Notes under the pieces: model-generated
What the model was told of the DNA's origin: nothing
Databases searched by the model: none
Seen by the model: the letters and a program-made list of their open reading frames with translations, nothing else
In this document: in pieces, positions 62,045-64,000 of the stretch
How positions within the stretch are numbered: position 1 is the first letter of the stretch
How the letters are laid out: every line of letters begins with the position of its first letter
Translations under genes and position numbers: made by a program
Assembly (NCBI GenBank): GCA_041600415.1
Contig: JBFIKF010000006.1
Coordinates: 1-64,000 of the forward strand
Source of the DNA: JBFJKD01 sp041600415
GTDB lineage: Bacteria > Pseudomonadota > Gammaproteobacteria > Pseudomonadales > Porticoccaceae
Length of the DNA: 64,000 nucleotides
Reading direction: 5' to 3'

Positions 62045-62591
62045 GGCGTACCTCCTGTGGTATCTCGGTCAACCGCATCCAGTGCGCCTTGACCCGCTGA
62101 CCATAGCGATCCGCTCGGGCAGGATCGTTAGGTGCGTGATAGCAGCCGGCGCTTTGAATCCAGTGGGCGTGCTCGACAAAGCAGTCGCGTAGGATCGCAG
62201 CGGCCACGCGCAGATTGTGGTAGGGTTCCAACGCCTGCCAGGATGAGCCCAAGGCCGAACGGTGAAATCGCCAGCTGATTTGCATCAGCCCGATATCCAC
62301 CGACGTTTTGGTTTCCGTCAACGCCGACTGCAGTGCTCGCCATGCCACCTGGCGCGACGGGAAATAGTGCCCTTCCCCATCAATATTGAGAGCCCACGGC
62401 CAGGGGCGAAACTCTCCATCGCTGAGTGAGCTTTGTCCGCTCTCGGTCAAGGCCACCGCGTAAAGCAAACCCGGAGGCAGGCCGTATTCGATCGCGACTT
62501 GCTGATACCCCACTGGCACGGATTGCGACGTCACAGCCGTCGACCACCACAGCAAACCGTTGACGCAAGCTATGATCGGCCAATTCGCCAT
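62031..62591 (-). CDS. Lytic transglycosylase (SLT domain)
   Basis: The 186-residue exported protein has the catalytic glutamate in AVALTESGQSS and the typical VDIGLMQISWRFH and PYHNLRVAAAIL blocks. It opens the peptidoglycan so that the secretion channel can be built. It lies between the TIGR03759 and TIGR03765 genes. Confidence 0.92.
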   Translation of the reverse strand: MANWPIIACVNGLLWWSTAVTSQSVPVGYQQVAIEYGLPPGLLYAVALTESGQSSLSDGEFRPWPWALNIDGEGHYFPSRQVAWRALQSALTETKTSVDIGLMQISWRFHRSALGSSWQALEPYHNLRVAAAILRDCFVEHAHWIQSAGCYHAPNDPARADRYGQRVKAHWMRLTEIPQEVRLENP

Positions 62592-62603
62592 GACCGATGC
62601 CCG

Positions 62604-63422
62604 CTAGAAACGTGATACCGGCAAGGGCGTCAAGCGATCGTCCCGCCGCAGTATCAGTACGGGCAAATCGTGTCCTTGTAAGCCCGTGTGTGCGGAGACC
62701 TTACCTAACGCACCGGCGTCGATGTTCAGGGTAATCTTGTGCTCACTCACCCATTGGGGATCGATCTGTTTCGAGGCCGCCCAGTCGCGTATGCGGGATT
62801 CCTCACCGGCAAATACATCGATCAGGTACAGATCAATGCCGGAGAACTGTGTGATCTGGCTGACCAATCGCTCCAGCACCGCATCACAAGTGGGGCATTG
62901 GGTATCTGTAAAGAACAACACCCGGTCCGACGACTGCCAGACGAATTTTCCAGCCAGACCTGAATCCGGCTTGGTGGACGCTGCAACACCCGGGTCGATC
63001 AATAAACCGTTGGGGAACAGACGCCGCTGGGCGTCGTCGTAAGCCCGCTGAAACGCCAGGATACGCTCGGCATCGTCTCGCATCATCACTGCCCATTGTT
63101 CAGCGTAGCGCCGACGCTCATCGGCACTACGGGCCTGGATGCCCAGCACTTCGAGAGGTGACAAGGTCGCAGGACTCACGCTGCCCCGGATACCCTGCAG
63201 CAAGGATTGGTAACGCTGCCATTCCGATTCATCTAATCCCCACTGGTCAGCACGAAACCTCTGAGAGTCGATACGTTCTGTTGCAGATTGCTCGATCGCC
63301 AGTGTGTTCGAAGATGGTGATTCTGCTGCCTGTCGGGTATCCGCGTTAACAGGCAACGTGACGCAAAGCCAGAACCCGATTAATGCGATGGCAGGCTTTC
63401 TCATGCGATGCTCAATGGTCAT
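62604..63422 (-). CDS. ICE protein of TIGR03759 family
   Basis: The 272-residue protein has a signal peptide (IALIGFWLCVTLPVNA) and the family block WGLDESEWQRYQSLLQGIRG. A thioredoxin-like part with FFTDTQCPTCDAV follows, so it may handle disulfides in the periplasm. A second ATG at 63407 could be the true start. It overlaps the small membrane gene before it by 11 bases if ATG 63422 is used. Confidence 0.9.
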   Translation of the reverse strand: MTIEHRMRKPAIALIGFWLCVTLPVNADTRQAAESPSSNTLAIEQSATERIDSQRFRADQWGLDESEWQRYQSLLQGIRGSVSPATLSPLEVLGIQARSADERRRYAEQWAVMMRDDAERILAFQRAYDDAQRRLFPNGLLIDPGVAASTKPDSGLAGKFVWQSSDRVLFFTDTQCPTCDAVLERLVSQITQFSGIDLYLIDVFAGEESRIRDWAASKQIDPQWVSEHKITLNIDAGALGKVSAHTGLQGHDLPVLILRRDDRLTPLPVSRF

Positions 63423-63639
63423 CTTGGTTGACCTGTTGATCGATGGGCACGGTCAGATCACGCTGAATGATCAGCTGATACTCCTGATCACAAACACGCA
63501 CGGAGCATTCTCGATCGTCTATCTGATCGCCGATCGAAACCGCCTCATTTTCAGCACCCGATTCCGGATCAACGTGCCGGGACTCAGCACCCAAAAACCA
63601 TGCGGTAACAAAAACGATGGCAATGACAAAGGCCTCCAT
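63412..63639 (-). CDS. Small ICE membrane protein
   Basis: The 75-residue protein has one membrane helix (FVIAIVFVTAWFLGA) and an acidic tail with CSVRVCDQEY. A short gene at this place between pilL and TIGR03759 is common in related elements. Its role is unknown. It overlaps the stop of the pilL gene by one base. Confidence 0.7.
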   Translation of the reverse strand: MEAFVIAIVFVTAWFLGAESRHVDPESGAENEAVSIGDQIDDRECSVRVCDQEYQLIIQRDLTVPIDQQVNQDDH

Positions 63640-64000
63640 TACTGCGCACCTCCCGTCACATTGGGGACGGAACTATCCGCGCAACGCTCGAACGCAATGA
63701 GGCGGTGCACGGGATCCTGGATGAGATGAAAAGCAGGACCGATCATAAGTCCCATCACGGTTTGAAGTGGCATGGGCTCAAAGCGGCGATGCACCGCCGG
63801 CAGTGGCAGCGCCAGCATGGCTTTCGCCTCCTCCGACAGCAAAGCATCGGCCGCCAGGCGATAGCCGGAATCTCGCAACATCCAGTGGAGGGCCTGCCCC
63901 ACACTGTCGATGTCACCTGGAATCGTGATCGCTCTCGCCACCGATAACAGATCCCGCTGCCCGGTGGTCGGCTGAGCGGCCATCACTGAATAGCGACCCG
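63639..64000 (-). CDS. pilL: PilL-type protein (TIGR03748), N-terminus beyond window
   Basis: The reading frame is open to the right edge (GRYSVMAAQPTTGQRDLLSV and onward), so the start lies outside. The visible 120 residues include SVGQALHWMLRDSGYRLA, ALLSEEAKAMLALPLPAVHR and LQTVMGLMIGPAFHLI. These fit the PFGI-1 class PilL proteins that belong to the ICE type IV pilus or transfer region. It comes first in the transfer row seen here. Confidence 0.87.
   Translation of the reverse strand, partial: GRYSVMAAQPTTGQRDLLSVARAITIPGDIDSVGQALHWMLRDSGYRLAADALLSEEAKAMLALPLPAVHRRFEPMPLQTVMGLMIGPAFHLIQDPVHRLIAFERCADSSVPNVTGGAQ

Noticed and set aside
1..64000. CRISPR array
   Set aside because: No regularly spaced direct repeats of 23-40 bases and no cas genes were seen.

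Overview
The window looks like part of a large genomic island, most likely an integrative conjugative element (ICE) of the PFGI-1/ICEclc type, from a hydrocarbon-degrading gammaproteobacterium. The reasons are a near-complete ICE-type transfer gene set in the right third (PilL, TIGR03759, lytic transglycosylase, TraD, RAQPRD, TraC ATPase, TraG and others), a catabolic gene cluster in the middle, and defence-type genes at the left and among the transfer genes. No integrase, relaxase or certain attachment site is visible, so the island ends lie outside the window or have decayed.

Layout. (1) 1-8.0 kb, all minus strand: an Abi/HEPN-type gene, an ECF-like sigma factor, a small putative DNA-binding protein, a fusion of an ImmA/IrrE-type HExxH peptidase with a UvrD-type helicase, a protein made of three ubiquitin-like repeats and an E2-like domain, and a JAB peptidase-E1 fusion cut by the left edge. 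(2) 8.0-9.4 kb: a gap with repeated 11-mers and a truncated gene. (3) 9.4-36.6 kb: a catabolic cluster. It holds AlkB monooxygenase, two rubredoxins, a PQQ alcohol dehydrogenase, an FAD protein, a DUF1329 protein, a styrene-oxide-isomerase homologue, an aldehyde dehydrogenase, two AraC regulators (one split by an IS3-family element) and a full phenylacetyl-CoA catabolon (paaABCDE, G, Z, J, I, K, X, Y and a fused hydratase/dehydrogenase). (4) 36.6-38.5 kb: a scar of broken mobile elements and the tail of a DUF499-like ATPase. (5) 38.5-64 kb: ICE transfer genes on the minus strand, interrupted by a plus-strand NERD gene and by a 6.6-kb cargo block. The cargo holds a second ubiquitin-like operon, an unknown gene pair, a DEDD exonuclease and a RES-Xre toxin-antitoxin pair.

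How the genes may work together. The catabolic genes read as a route from an aryl-alkene or related hydrocarbon to an epoxide (AlkB with rubredoxin), to an aldehyde (isomerase), to phenylacetate (aldehyde dehydrogenase), to phenylacetyl-CoA (PaaK), and then through the Paa epoxidase pathway to acetyl-CoA and succinyl-CoA. No StyA/StyB pair is visible, so AlkB as the epoxidase is an inference. PaaX probably represses the paa promoters, which share a 41-bp element.

The most unusual content is the pair of different polyubiquitin-like/E2/JAB/E1 operons about 50 kb apart. The left one lies in a tightly spaced gene row with its own sigma factor and a peptidase-helicase fusion. All functional calls come from reading the protein sequences and from knowledge of the families; no database search was run.
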